This document shows, piece by piece, positions 44,411 to 52,132 of a stretch of 64,000 nucleotides of DNA. The notes under the pieces are model-generated. The model made no database searches and had not been told where the DNA came from. It saw only the letters and a list, made by a program, of their open reading frames with translations. Origin of the DNA: Parasphingopyxis sp. CP4 (GTDB lineage: Bacteria; Pseudomonadota; Alphaproteobacteria; Sphingomonadales; Sphingomonadaceae). The stretch lies in the NCBI RefSeq assembly GCF_013378055.1, contig NZ_CP051130.1, positions 2,420,001 to 2,484,000 on the forward strand. The letters are read 5' to 3'. A program made the translations under genes and the position numbers. Within the stretch, counting starts at the first letter, position 1. Every line of letters begins with the position of its first letter.

Positions 44411-44560
44411 TTAGTCATCGCGAAAATCCGATCGCCCACATTTTGGGCAGCGAATCGGTACAATTCTCATCTTGCGACGATCTGCCTCGTCGCGATCCAT
44501 CACCTCTTTAGAAAATCGATAGCCGCAGTTTAGACATTGGAAGTGCTTTTCCTGAGCCAT
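44411..44560 (-). CDS. 49-residue zinc ribbon protein in the TIR cassette
   Basis: A short gene between the TIR gene and the 154-residue gene. The protein MAQEKHFQCLNCGYRFSKEV...IRCPKCGRSDFRDD has two C-x-x-C pairs (C9/C12 and C38/C41), a classic Cys4 zinc ribbon (rubredoxin-like knuckle) spaced by 25 residues. ATG 44558-44560 follows GGGGAT and lies 10 bases after the TIR stop; its stop is 17 bases before the next gene. Such ribbons often bind nucleic acid or proteins. Function unknown. Confidence 0.65.
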   Translation of the reverse strand: MAQEKHFQCLNCGYRFSKEVMDRDEADRRKMRIVPIRCPKCGRSDFRDD

Positions 44561-44570
44561 GAGCTATCCC

Positions 44571-45512
44571 CTATTGGATGTCTTCAATCAATTCCGACCA
44601 GAACAGTTCCGAAGCCCCCTCAGGGTTCAGCTTCTTGTCGCGATCATGATACATAGAGAAAGAGCTGGATAGATATATCTTATAATCATCCGTTTCGGCA
44701 CGAACTGAAAGACGGTAAGAGTTTGAATGTCCGGATGCCTGATCTGAATAGGAGATGGTGCGAGATCGATGATCTGACCCTACATAGATCGTGCATTCTG
44801 AGACTTTTTTCCCACCACGGTACAATGTAGCAGAGAACCGATCGTCCCCGGTTTCCCGCATACGGAAGTCAATTTCGTCGTTACGGGATTTTAGTGCTTC
44901 AAGAGAATTGCCAAAAAATTTCTTTATGTAATCATAGCTTTCGTCGACAAACTTGTCCTTATCCGCTTCGGAAAACTCTGATTTTATACGCAGGTTGGAC
45001 GACCGAGGTTCGGGATCATTTGTTTTGCTGGTTTGATGGTTATCCATTTCTTCGGCTTGCTGGGGGTCACTGGTTTTGTGATCTTCCAACACCCGGCGAA
45101 TTGATTGGACAACATCTAAGAACGCGTCGTCGGAGCTCGGCCATTTTGTAACTGGCTTGCCGTCAGTTGGCGCGACCAGCGTCCCAGCAAAAGGGGCACT
45201 TTGCCAATCGCATGGTCGAAGAATGACAGCGATTACTCGTGAGATTCCTTTCTCATGCTGATCCAGTGCCGCCAACATCTCTTTTTCATAGCAATAGTAA
45301 GAGTCTAGAAATTGCGGGCTAACGAGTAGAACGACAATGTCAGCATCCGAAAGATAGCTCGATATTACATCGTCAATCGCGTCTCCCGGTAACATCCTTC
45401 GATCATGCCAAACGGAAATAGCTTCGTCGCGCTTGAGCATTGAAAGATGGACTTCAAATTCATCTCTCAGCGCTTCGTCTTCATGGCTGTATGAGACAAA
45501 GACCGATGCCAT
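44571..45512 (-). CDS. TIR-domain protein downstream of nrdB
   Basis: A 313-residue soluble protein. Residues 1-140 are a TIR domain: VFVSYSHEDEALRDEFEVHLSML, then AISVWHDRRMLPGDAIDDVISSYL, DADIVVLLVSPQFLDSYYCYEKEMLAAL, and VIAVILRPCDWQSAPFAGTL. The glutamate of the Y-C-Y-x-x-E-M motif (E78) is in the position of the catalytic glutamate of NAD-cleaving bacterial TIR domains. Residues 141-180 are a polar linker; 185-313 form an unknown domain with many beta strands. It starts 11 bases after nrdB on the same strand and is visibly more AT-rich. Likely an anti-phage or stress NADase, inferred from the family only. Confidence 0.85.
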   Translation of the reverse strand: MASVFVSYSHEDEALRDEFEVHLSMLKRDEAISVWHDRRMLPGDAIDDVISSYLSDADIVVLLVSPQFLDSYYCYEKEMLAALDQHEKGISRVIAVILRPCDWQSAPFAGTLVAPTDGKPVTKWPSSDDAFLDVVQSIRRVLEDHKTSDPQQAEEMDNHQTSKTNDPEPRSSNLRIKSEFSEADKDKFVDESYDYIKKFFGNSLEALKSRNDEIDFRMRETGDDRFSATLYRGGKKVSECTIYVGSDHRSRTISYSDQASGHSNSYRLSVRAETDDYKIYLSSSFSMYHDRDKKLNPEGASELFWSELIEDIQ

Positions 45513-45523
45513 TCAATCACCCC

Positions 45524-46576
45524 CTACTCCGCCGCTACGCCAGGCTTCTCGCCGAACATATCTTCGCCCTCGTCTTCGCCTTCGTCGTCGTTGGCTTTGC
45601 CCTTTTTGCGTTCGTCGAAGCTGTCCCAGACATGGTTCCAGTCGCCCTTGGTGGCGCCTTTGGAATATTCGGTGGCGCGCGTCTCAAAGAAGTTGGCGTG
45701 TTCGACGCCGTTCAATAGCGGCGCCAACCACGGCAGCGGGTGGTCGTCGATCATGTAGACGGCCGGCAGGCCGAGCTGGCCGAGGCGCCAATCGGCGATG
45801 TAGCGGATATAGCGTTTGATCTCCTTGGCCGTCATGCCGGGGACCGGGCCTTCGGAGAAAGCAAGGTCGATAAAGGCATCTTCGAGGCGCACCGTTTTCT
45901 GGCAGCAATCGATAATGTCTTCCTTCACCGCCTTGGTGAGGCAGCCGCGTTCTTCGCAAAAGGCGTGGAACATCTTGATGATGCCTTCGCAGTGCAGGCT
46001 TTCATCGCGGACCGACCAGCTGACGATCTGCCCCATGCCCTTCATCTTGTTGAAGCGCGGGAAGTTCATCAGCATTGCGAAGGAGGCGAACAGCTGCAGC
46101 CCTTCGGTAAAGCCGCCGAACATGGCGAGCGTCTTGGCGATATCCTCATCGGTATCGACGCCAAATTCGTTCAGATAATCATGCTTGGCCTTCATCTCCT
46201 CATATTCGAGGAACATCGAATATTCGCTTTCCGGCATGCCGATCGTGTCGAGCAGGTGCGAGTAAGCGGCAATGTGAACCGTCTCCATATTGGAGAAGGC
46301 GGTCAGCATCATCTTGACTTCGGTCGGCTTGAACACGCGGCCATATTTGTCGTGATAGCAATCCTGCACCTCGACATCAGCCTGGGTGAAGAAGCGGAAG
46401 ATCTGGGTGAGGAGCGCGCGCTCATGATCGGTGAGCTTCTGTGCCCAGTCCCGGCAATCCTCGCCCAGCGGTACTTCTTCTGGCATCCAGTGAATCTGCT
46501 GCTGGCGTTTCCAGAAATCATAGGCCCAGGGATATTCGAACGGCTTGTACGTTTTACGGGCTTCGAGAAGGGACAT
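45524..46576 (-). CDS. nrdB: Class I ribonucleotide reductase beta subunit (R2)
   Basis: A 350-residue NrdB that houses the di-iron tyrosyl-radical cofactor used by NrdA to reduce ribonucleotides. Iron-ligand motifs include NMETVHIAAYSHLLD (Glu, His and the radical tyrosine in AAYSH), FEE-like EYEEMKAKH, and WSVRDESLHCEGI (Glu, His). The C-terminus is acidic (DDEGEDEGEDMFGEKPGVAAE), consistent with the NrdA-binding tail. It is separated from nrdA by two small membrane-protein genes and is followed after 11 bases by the TIR gene. Confidence 0.96.
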   Translation of the reverse strand: MSLLEARKTYKPFEYPWAYDFWKRQQQIHWMPEEVPLGEDCRDWAQKLTDHERALLTQIFRFFTQADVEVQDCYHDKYGRVFKPTEVKMMLTAFSNMETVHIAAYSHLLDTIGMPESEYSMFLEYEEMKAKHDYLNEFGVDTDEDIAKTLAMFGGFTEGLQLFASFAMLMNFPRFNKMKGMGQIVSWSVRDESLHCEGIIKMFHAFCEERGCLTKAVKEDIIDCCQKTVRLEDAFIDLAFSEGPVPGMTAKEIKRYIRYIADWRLGQLGLPAVYMIDDHPLPWLAPLLNGVEHANFFETRATEYSKGATKGDWNHVWDSFDERKKGKANDDEGEDEGEDMFGEKPGVAAE

Positions 46577-46587
46577 ATTCTACTTTC

Positions 46588-47025
46588 CTATGATGCGGGT
46601 TGGATTTGCGATGCCGCAACTGCTGCGTTCGCTGTTCGTGCGTTGAGATAGGCGTTCACCAAGAAATAGCCGCCAAGGAATATCGCGATCAACGCGATCC
46701 GGCTTGTGATTTTGCTGACGGGCCTCAGTTTGCGGATCAATTCCTCGGTCTCAGAATCGAGCTGCTGAGATTCGAGATACGAATGGGCCGCCCGTTGGAT
46801 TGTGAAGTTTTGATAGAATGCGACCATATTCATGGCGGCGAAGCCAGAATATGCGGCGCGGATTACAATTCCGTCCATCACGCCGTCTGTATAATTATCG
46901 ACGACCAGCAATACGCCAAGGCCAACGCAGAACAGGTTGAACAACTTCATTGTGTGAAACCGGGCGCTGGTCAGCACGCCGATTATCTCCGCAATGCTCC
47001 CATATTCTAACTGACGTTCTGCCAT
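46588..47025 (-). CDS. Membrane protein between nrdA and nrdB
   Basis: A 145-residue protein with helices at about 24-44 (TMKLFNLFCVGLGVLLVVDNY), 52-72 and 108-128 (IALIAIFLGGYFLVNAYL). No recognised family. It starts 8 bases after the lipoprotein gene and ends 11 bases before nrdB, in the same direction, so it is cotranscribed with the reductase genes. No known link of its function to nucleotide reduction. Confidence 0.7.
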   Translation of the reverse strand: MAERQLEYGSIAEIIGVLTSARFHTMKLFNLFCVGLGVLLVVDNYTDGVMDGIVIRAAYSGFAAMNMVAFYQNFTIQRAAHSYLESQQLDSETEELIRKLRPVSKITSRIALIAIFLGGYFLVNAYLNARTANAAVAASQIQPAS

Positions 47026-47033
47026 GGCCGCCT

Positions 47034-47339
47034 CTATCGCTTCGCGCTTCGCGCGCCGACGCCGAGAAATACGATGCCGACGAAATAGCCAAAGTCATAC
47101 CAGCCGCCATTATTGGGTACCGCGTAGATCGCGACCTCTTCGACGAAGAGCGAGACGACCCAGGCGACCGGGAAGATAAAGCCGTGCCACACGCCGAGCC
47201 AAAAGCCCGGTGCGGTGTCCGCTACGCCGCCGCCGATCTGCTGCGCCGCGCAGGCGGTGAGCAGCAGGGGCAGCAGGATGAGCGGCATCAGCGCCGCGCG
47301 GGAGCGGACGGAGTGGGGGTATTCGGTGCGCGCCCTCAC
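47034..47339 (-). CDS. Small membrane lipoprotein coupled to nrdA
   Basis: A 101-residue protein. The GTG at 47337-47339 overlaps the nrdA stop (GTGA) and provides a basic n-region (RARTEYPHSVRSRAA) before MPLILLPLLLTAC, a lipobox with cysteine. After the cysteine come two hydrophobic segments FWLGVWHGFIFPVAWVVSLFVEE and YDFGYFVGIVFLGVGA with the motif NNGGWYDFGYFVG. Conserved family of small envelope proteins in sphingomonads as far as I recall; function unknown. Confidence 0.75.
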   Translation of the reverse strand: MRARTEYPHSVRSRAALMPLILLPLLLTACAAQQIGGGVADTAPGFWLGVWHGFIFPVAWVVSLFVEEVAIYAVPNNGGWYDFGYFVGIVFLGVGARSAKR

Positions 47340-49249
47340 TGGCACGCCAGGCACTCGTCATAATCGGTGGTTTCTGCCGTCGCGAGTTCCACCTTGGCGG
47401 GGTCGAGCGTATTATCCGCGTCCACACCGCCGGCAAAGCCCGCGCGCTGCACGGATTTCGAGCGGAGATAATAGAGCGACTTGATGCCGAGCTCCCAGGC
47501 ACGGAAGTGGAGCATCAACAGATCCCATTTCTCGACATCGGCGGGGATGAAGAGGTTGAGGCTCTGGGCCTGGTCTACGTACGGCGCGCGATCGGCGGCG
47601 AGCTCAAGCAGCCAGCGCTGATCAATCTCGAAGCTGGTCTTGAAGCTGTCTTTTTCTTCCGCGCTCAGGAAATCGAGATGCTGGACGCTGCCGCCCTGTT
47701 CGAGGATCGAATTCCAGACATTGGCGCTGTCCTTCGATTTTTCCTGGAGCAGTTTTTCCAGATACGGATTCTTCACGACAAAGCTGCCCGAGAGCGTCTT
47801 GTGCGTATAGATGTTGGCCGGGATCGGTTCGATGCAGGCGCTGGTGCCACCGCAAATGATGCTGATCGACGCGGTCGGCGCGATCGCCATCTTGCAGCTG
47901 AACCGTTCCATCACGCCCTGGTCCGCTGCATCGGGGCAGGGGCCACGCTCATTGGCGAGCATCATCGAAGCTTCGGACGCCTTGGTCTGGATATGTTTGA
48001 AGATTTTGAGGTTCCAGCTTTTCGCCAGCGCGCTTTCAAAGCCCAGTCCGCGGGCCTGGAGGAAGCTGTGATAGCCCATCACGCCAAGCCCGACCGAGCG
48101 TTCCTGCTCGGCGCTATATTTGGCGCGCGCCATCTCGTCCGGTGCGCGATCGATATAATCCTGCAGCACATTATCGAGCATGCGCATGACATCCTCGATG
48201 AACATCGGTTCCTCGCTCCACTCGTCCCACATTTCGAGGTTGAGCGATGACAGGCAGCAGACCGCCGTGCGATCCTTGCCATGCTGGTCAACGCCGGTCG
48301 GCAGGGTGATTTCGGAGCACAGGTTGGAGGTTGAAACCTTGAGGCCCACATCGCGCTGATGCTTGGGCATCATCCGGTTCACCGTGTCGTTGAAGACGAT
48401 ATAGGGCTCGCCAGTGGCAAGCCGGGTTTCGACCAGCTTCTGGAACAGCGAGCGCGCATCAACGGTCGCGCGGACTTCGCCGGTCTTGGGCGATTTGAGA
48501 TCGAACTCGGAACCATCGCGCACCGCTTCCATGAACTCATCGGTGACCAGCACGCCATGGTGCAGGTTCAGCGCCTTGCGATTGAAGTCGCCAGAGGGTT
48601 TGCGGATTTCGAGAAACTCTTCGATCTCGGGATGCGAGATATCGAGATAGCAGGCGGCCGATCCGCGGCGCAGCGAACCTTGCGAGATTGCGAGCGTCAG
48701 CGAATCCATGACGCGGACAAAGGGGATGATCCCGCTGGTCTTGCCATTCAGGCCAACCGGTTCGCCGATGCCGCGCACGCTGCCCCAATAGGTGCCGATG
48801 CCGCCGCCGCGAGAGGCGAGCCAGACATTTTCGTTCCAGGTGCCGACAATGCCTTCCAGGCTGTCCGACACGGAATTGAGATAGCAGCTGATCGGTAGGC
48901 CACGGCCTGTACCGCCATTGGAAAGCACAGGCGTTGCCGGCATGAACCAGAGGCGGGAGATATAGTCATAGAGCCGCTGCGCATGTTCCGCATCATCGGC
49001 ATAGGCCGAGGCGACGCGCGCAAACAGGTCCTGATAGCTTTCGTCGGGAAGCAGGTAGCGATCTTTCAGCGTTTCCTTGCCGAACTCGGTTAACAGCGCG
49101 TCGCGCGATTCATCCTGCACGATCGGATGCATCTGCGGGCGGACCGACTTGCTCGTCAGCTCCTCTTCCGCTTTTTCATCCGTTTTCGGTGTATCCATCG
49201 CGTCCATCACATCTTCCACGGTGACTTCGCCGTTATTCGCCAGATCCAT
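47336..49249 (-). CDS. nrdA: Class I ribonucleotide reductase alpha subunit (R1)
   Basis: A 637-residue NrdA, the catalytic subunit. Landmarks: SCYLNSVSDSLEGI with the first redox cysteine, GGIGTYWGSVRGIGEPV, NLCSEI with the second cysteine and the radical-site motif, the NxDxxE-like IAPTASISIICGGTSACIEPIPANIY, and the C-terminal CLACQ with the redox-shuttle cysteine pair. No full ATP-cone is visible at the N-terminus. The start ATG 49247-49249 is taken at MDLANNGEVTVEDVMD; the upstream frame is rejected because the promoter, palindrome and NrdR boxes lie there. Confidence 0.95.
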   Translation of the reverse strand: MDLANNGEVTVEDVMDAMDTPKTDEKAEEELTSKSVRPQMHPIVQDESRDALLTEFGKETLKDRYLLPDESYQDLFARVASAYADDAEHAQRLYDYISRLWFMPATPVLSNGGTGRGLPISCYLNSVSDSLEGIVGTWNENVWLASRGGGIGTYWGSVRGIGEPVGLNGKTSGIIPFVRVMDSLTLAISQGSLRRGSAACYLDISHPEIEEFLEIRKPSGDFNRKALNLHHGVLVTDEFMEAVRDGSEFDLKSPKTGEVRATVDARSLFQKLVETRLATGEPYIVFNDTVNRMMPKHQRDVGLKVSTSNLCSEITLPTGVDQHGKDRTAVCCLSSLNLEMWDEWSEEPMFIEDVMRMLDNVLQDYIDRAPDEMARAKYSAEQERSVGLGVMGYHSFLQARGLGFESALAKSWNLKIFKHIQTKASEASMMLANERGPCPDAADQGVMERFSCKMAIAPTASISIICGGTSACIEPIPANIYTHKTLSGSFVVKNPYLEKLLQEKSKDSANVWNSILEQGGSVQHLDFLSAEEKDSFKTSFEIDQRWLLELAADRAPYVDQAQSLNLFIPADVEKWDLLMLHFRAWELGIKSLYYLRSKSVQRAGFAGGVDADNTLDPAKVELATAETTDYDECLACQ

Positions 49250-49272
49250 CAGCCTAATACCCCTTTTTACAC

Positions 49273-49290
49273 CATTCCTATATAGGAATG
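49273..49290. promoter_or_regulatory. Perfect 18-base palindrome in the nrdA leader
   Basis: CATTCCTATATAGGAATG is its own reverse complement and lies 24 bases before the nrdA start codon. It does not match the NrdR-box consensus. It may be an operator for a second regulator or overlap the promoter; which is unknown. Confidence 0.65.
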
Positions 49291-49429
49291 TTCCTACTTC
49301 GTTCGAGTCGGAAATTTCAGTCCTACACCCCTTTTGCAGCCTTGCGGGAACTGATTTGATCTTGTCCCCGATATCCACATGGGCGCGGTCAGAGAGGCGC
49401 AGATTCCAGTGTCGCCAATGGCGATTTAG

Positions 49430-49476
49430 ACACTAGTTGTAGCGTGGCCCCCCGGCCGACCCACTATACATAGTGT
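49430..49476. promoter_or_regulatory. Two NrdR-type boxes in the nrd promoter
   Basis: Two 16-base imperfect palindromes, ACACTAGTTGTAGCGT (49430-49445) and CCACTATACATAGTGT (49461-49476), resemble the NrdR consensus ACACTATATATAGTGT. Their starts are 31 bases apart, three helical turns, the usual spacing for paired NrdR boxes. The regulator NrdR represses nrd genes when dATP or ATP is high; its gene is not in the window. Confidence 0.85.
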
Positions 49477-49684
49477 ATTAACCACGACTCACGCACAAGG
49501 GGGGTCAGACCAAAAGCGTGACTCAATTCGTCTTATGTACGATTCGCTTCGTCGCTCGCGTAACAGTGCGAACAGGCCGCGACGCATGGACCGAACTGGC
49601 CTTGCGAGATTGCAAGAGAACAGGACAAGAACGCAAAAATTTTAATGGCCTGTCTCACGAAGGCCAGAAATTACTTGAACCGGA

Positions 49685-50269
49685 TCAGTCGACGATCTGC
49701 ATCAGCTGTGATGGAAATGGTTCCTGGAATGCCTCGGCCGGTTCTCCCGACAGCCATCGATCATGATCTTCGGGCAACAAGATCACCGGCATCGCCTTGG
49801 GGTGAATCGGTTTGACCAACGGATTGGGCTCGCAGGTGAGAAAGGCAAAGGCCTGGCCTTCATCGGTCTCGCGCCAGATTCCGGCAAAGGCCGAGACCGG
49901 CTCATCGCTGACCGAGAACCAGACCTCCTCGCGTCCGGCATTGGGCTTGGGTTCGGCAAATTGGGTGAAGGGAACGACGCAGCGATTCTCCGCATTGGTC
50001 AACATTGATCGCCAGAAGGGACTTTTCAGATTGCGCACATTAGTGATTCGTTTGGTCACCGTCGTGCCCGGCCGCTTGCCCTTCATTTTGAGCGGCACGC
50101 CCCATTGCAAGACGACCAGTTTTTTCTCGCCCTCTTCGATTCGCCCGACAATGCCCTTGCGCCGTGGCCAGACATCTTCATCCGGTGCCTCGTCGAAATG
50201 GCTGACATATTCTTTCCAGCTTTCGATCTGCGCAATCGCGTCTGGCTGGTTGCGATAATGATTGCACAT
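49685..50269 (-). CDS. YedK/HMCES-type abasic-site processing protein
   Basis: A 194-residue SRAP-domain protein, which forms a thiazolidine crosslink with abasic sites in single-stranded DNA and so protects replication forks. The catalytic cysteine is Cys2 of the start MCNHYRNQPD; other active-site parts are visible: NVRNLKSPFW, RCVVPFTQFAEP (glutamate in the position of the family FYEW motif) and PIHPKAMPVILLPED (histidine). ATG 50267-50269 is therefore the right start, since the cysteine must follow the methionine. Lies upstream of the nrd operon, same strand. Confidence 0.93.
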   Translation of the reverse strand: MCNHYRNQPDAIAQIESWKEYVSHFDEAPDEDVWPRRKGIVGRIEEGEKKLVVLQWGVPLKMKGKRPGTTVTKRITNVRNLKSPFWRSMLTNAENRCVVPFTQFAEPKPNAGREEVWFSVSDEPVSAFAGIWRETDEGQAFAFLTCEPNPLVKPIHPKAMPVILLPEDHDRWLSGEPAEAFQEPFPSQLMQIVD

Positions 50270-50340
50270 CTGTGCTGCCCCCCCCGATTTGGCCCGTCGA
50301 CAGTCAGGCCGCGCCATAGTCTCGCAACCATAGCGACAGA

Positions 50341-50373
50341 CATCAAGCTGGCATCAAGCTGGCATCAAGCCGG
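50341..50373. repeat. Three tandem 11-base repeats upstream of the Acg-type gene
   Basis: CATCAAGCTGG occurs twice, followed by CATCAAGCCGG, in direct tandem at 50341-50373. The 11-base period is about one helical turn, and the array lies immediately upstream of the -35 element (TTGACA at 50382), a typical position for an activator-binding site. Confidence 0.7.
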
Positions 50374-50381
50374 GCATAGTC

Positions 50382-50412
50382 TTGACAAAATACATAGACA
50401 CCTATCTTATAG
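50382..50412 (+). promoter_or_regulatory. Promoter with nested ATAG/CTAT palindromes
   Basis: TTGACA at 50382-50387 fits a -35 element; the -10 lies in TATCTTATAG. The stretch ATAG-ACAC-CTAT-CTT-ATAG at 50394-50412 contains two overlapping perfect inverted repeats (ATAG/CTAT with 4-base centre, CTAT/ATAG with 3-base centre) right over the -10. The MarR-family gene at the end of this operon is the natural candidate for binding here (inference). Confidence 0.75.
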
Positions 50413-50437
50413 CCATATATCTAAATGGAGATTCGCC

Positions 50438-51589
50438 ATGCCATCCCGTCGCCAAGTCCTAGTTACCGGTGCCGCCAGTGCCGTCATTATTGGGGGCGGC
50501 CTGTTCGCTTATGATATTTTTTCGCCAAGCATGGCCGAAGCGATCGAGCCCTGGAATGCCGCGGCAGAAGGCTTTGGCGATACCCGGCTCGATATCCTGG
50601 CCTATGCGATCCTTGCCCCGAACCCGCATAACAAACAGCCCTGGATGATCGAGCTTATCGATGACGATGCGATGCGCATTACTGCAGACCTCTCCCGCAT
50701 GCTGCCGGAAACCGATCCGCCGTGCCGCCAGATCATAATCGGCTTTGGCGCGTTTCTTGAGCAGCTCCGCATGGCGGCTGCCGAAAAAGGCTATCGGGCG
50801 GAGATCATGCCCTTTCCCGAGGGCGAGCCACAGCCGGTTCTTGATGCGCGTCCGATCGCCGATGTCCGGCTGATCGCCGAACCCGGCATTGCCAAGGATC
50901 CGCTCTTTGAGTTGGCGCTCGAGCGACGCACCAATCGCGAGCATTATGACCCAAGTCCGGTCGAGGACCGTCAGTTCAGCCTGATGCGGGATACGCTACC
51001 CGAAGGCGTGGCGATGGGCTGGGCCAATGAACCCGGTGCGGTCGATGCGCTCAAGCAAATCGCAACCGATGCCTGGATGATCGAATATGAAACCCCGCGC
51101 ACTTTGCAGGAGAGCATCGATGTCATGCGCATCGGAGCGGCTGAGGCGACGGCCAATCCCGATGGCATAATCATGGATGGCCCGATGATGGAGGCGGCCA
51201 GCAATCTGGGTATCGTCACGCGGGAGAAACTGGCCGATCCGAACAGCTATGCCTTTTCCGAAGGCATCAGCATGTACACCGCGCTCATCGACGCGAGCCC
51301 GTCGATGGTCTGGCTGACGACGCCCGATAACAGCCGCACGACCCAGCTGACGACCGGTGCGGCTTGGCTTCGCATTCAGCTCGCTGCTACACGCGCTGGG
51401 CTGGCGATGCAGCCGTTGAGCCAGGTGTTGCAGGAGTTTCCCGAAATGGCCGAGCAATATGCCCGCATCCATGATCATCTGGGTATCGAGGCACCATCCC
51501 GTGTTCAGGGATTATTCCGTATCGGTGTCGCGCCCGCCATACCGCCTTCGCCGCGCTGGCCGCTGACCAGCCGGATCGTCGACGCTTGA
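50438..51589 (+). CDS. Acg-type nitroreductase-family protein with Tat signal
   Basis: A 383-residue FMN nitroreductase-fold protein of the Acg subgroup. The N-terminus PSRRQVLVTGAASAVIIGGGLFA is a twin-arginine-like signal. The body shows AILAPNPHNKQPWMIELI, CRQIIIGFGAFLEQLRMAAAEKGY, LALERRTNREHYDP, and a C-terminal WLTTPDNSRTTQLTTGAAWLRIQLAATRAGLAMQPLSQVLQEFP. Such proteins bind FMN, and Acg lacks the usual lid. It may act on nitro or quinone compounds in the periplasm. The operon has a MarR regulator gene overlapping its stop. Confidence 0.85.
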   Translation: MPSRRQVLVTGAASAVIIGGGLFAYDIFSPSMAEAIEPWNAAAEGFGDTRLDILAYAILAPNPHNKQPWMIELIDDDAMRITADLSRMLPETDPPCRQIIIGFGAFLEQLRMAAAEKGYRAEIMPFPEGEPQPVLDARPIADVRLIAEPGIAKDPLFELALERRTNREHYDPSPVEDRQFSLMRDTLPEGVAMGWANEPGAVDALKQIATDAWMIEYETPRTLQESIDVMRIGAAEATANPDGIIMDGPMMEAASNLGIVTREKLADPNSYAFSEGISMYTALIDASPSMVWLTTPDNSRTTQLTTGAAWLRIQLAATRAGLAMQPLSQVLQEFPEMAEQYARIHDHLGIEAPSRVQGLFRIGVAPAIPPSPRWPLTSRIVDA

Positions 51590-52065
51590 TGGCGAAACGC
51601 ACGTCACCCAAAGGGCCCGGCATCGAAGGCGATCCGATCGGCAATTCGGTGATGACCGAAATCGGCATCATCGCGCAGCTATCGAGCACGCTGTTCGAAA
51701 GCGTGATGCCTGCCGGGATGACCCAGGCCCAATATAGTGTGCTCAATCATCTGTTGCGGATGGACGCCGAGCGGACGATCGGCGAACTCGCCAGTTCTTT
51801 CCAGGTGCGCCAGCCGACCATGTCCTCCACGGTCCGCAAGCTCGAAGACAAGGGGCTTGTTGAACTCAAACATGATCCCGGTGACCGTCGGATCCGCCGC
51901 GTCGCGATTACCAAAGCTGGCCGGGCGATGCGACAGGCCGGCCTTGATGCGCTCGGCCCGCTCTATGGCGAACTCATGACACAGATGACGAAAAAGGAGC
52001 TGAAGGCGATCCTGCCCACGCTCACCAAATTGCGCATCATCCTCGATGAACGGCGCCCGGAATAA
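51589..52065 (+). CDS. MarR-family transcriptional regulator
   Basis: A 158-residue winged-helix regulator. Its ATG overlaps the stop of the Acg-type gene (TGATG). The wHTH is at about 55-100: LLRMDAERTIGELASSFQVRQPTMSSTVRKLEDKGLVELKHDPGDRRIRRVAITKAG, with the classic wing DPGDRR. MarR proteins usually repress their own operon and respond to small aromatic or phenolic ligands, and the palindromes over the promoter at 50394-50412 fit autoregulation. Confidence 0.93.
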   Translation: MAKRTSPKGPGIEGDPIGNSVMTEIGIIAQLSSTLFESVMPAGMTQAQYSVLNHLLRMDAERTIGELASSFQVRQPTMSSTVRKLEDKGLVELKHDPGDRRIRRVAITKAGRAMRQAGLDALGPLYGELMTQMTKKELKAILPTLTKLRIILDERRPE

Positions 52066-52132
52066 GCCCAACCCTATAGCTCGCTAAGCCCTATGGCTGT
52101 TGCATAGACCGGCTTTGCTCTATGATCGCTTC

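Larger units (their letters stand above)
49250..49684. other. 435-base regulatory region between nrdA and YedK-type gene
   Basis: The nrdA side holds a perfect 18-base palindrome (49273-49290) and a pair of NrdR-type boxes (49430-49476). The part 49481-49684 next to the YedK-type stop holds nothing I can assign; it is moderately AT-rich with no gene, terminator or repeat that I can support. Confidence 0.6.

Noticed and set aside
43492-45512. Mobile-element origin of the TIR cassette
   Set aside because: Lower GC suggests acquisition, but no transposase, integrase, attachment duplication or target-site duplication was seen, so I do not annotate a mobile element.
49481-49684. 82-residue frame and possible small RNA between NrdR boxes and the YedK-type gene
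   Set aside because: No ribosome-binding site, no conserved-looking protein and no terminator-like hairpin was found.
50341-50373. CRISPR-like repeats
   Set aside because: Three direct 11-base repeats without spacers are a phased promoter element rather than a CRISPR array.
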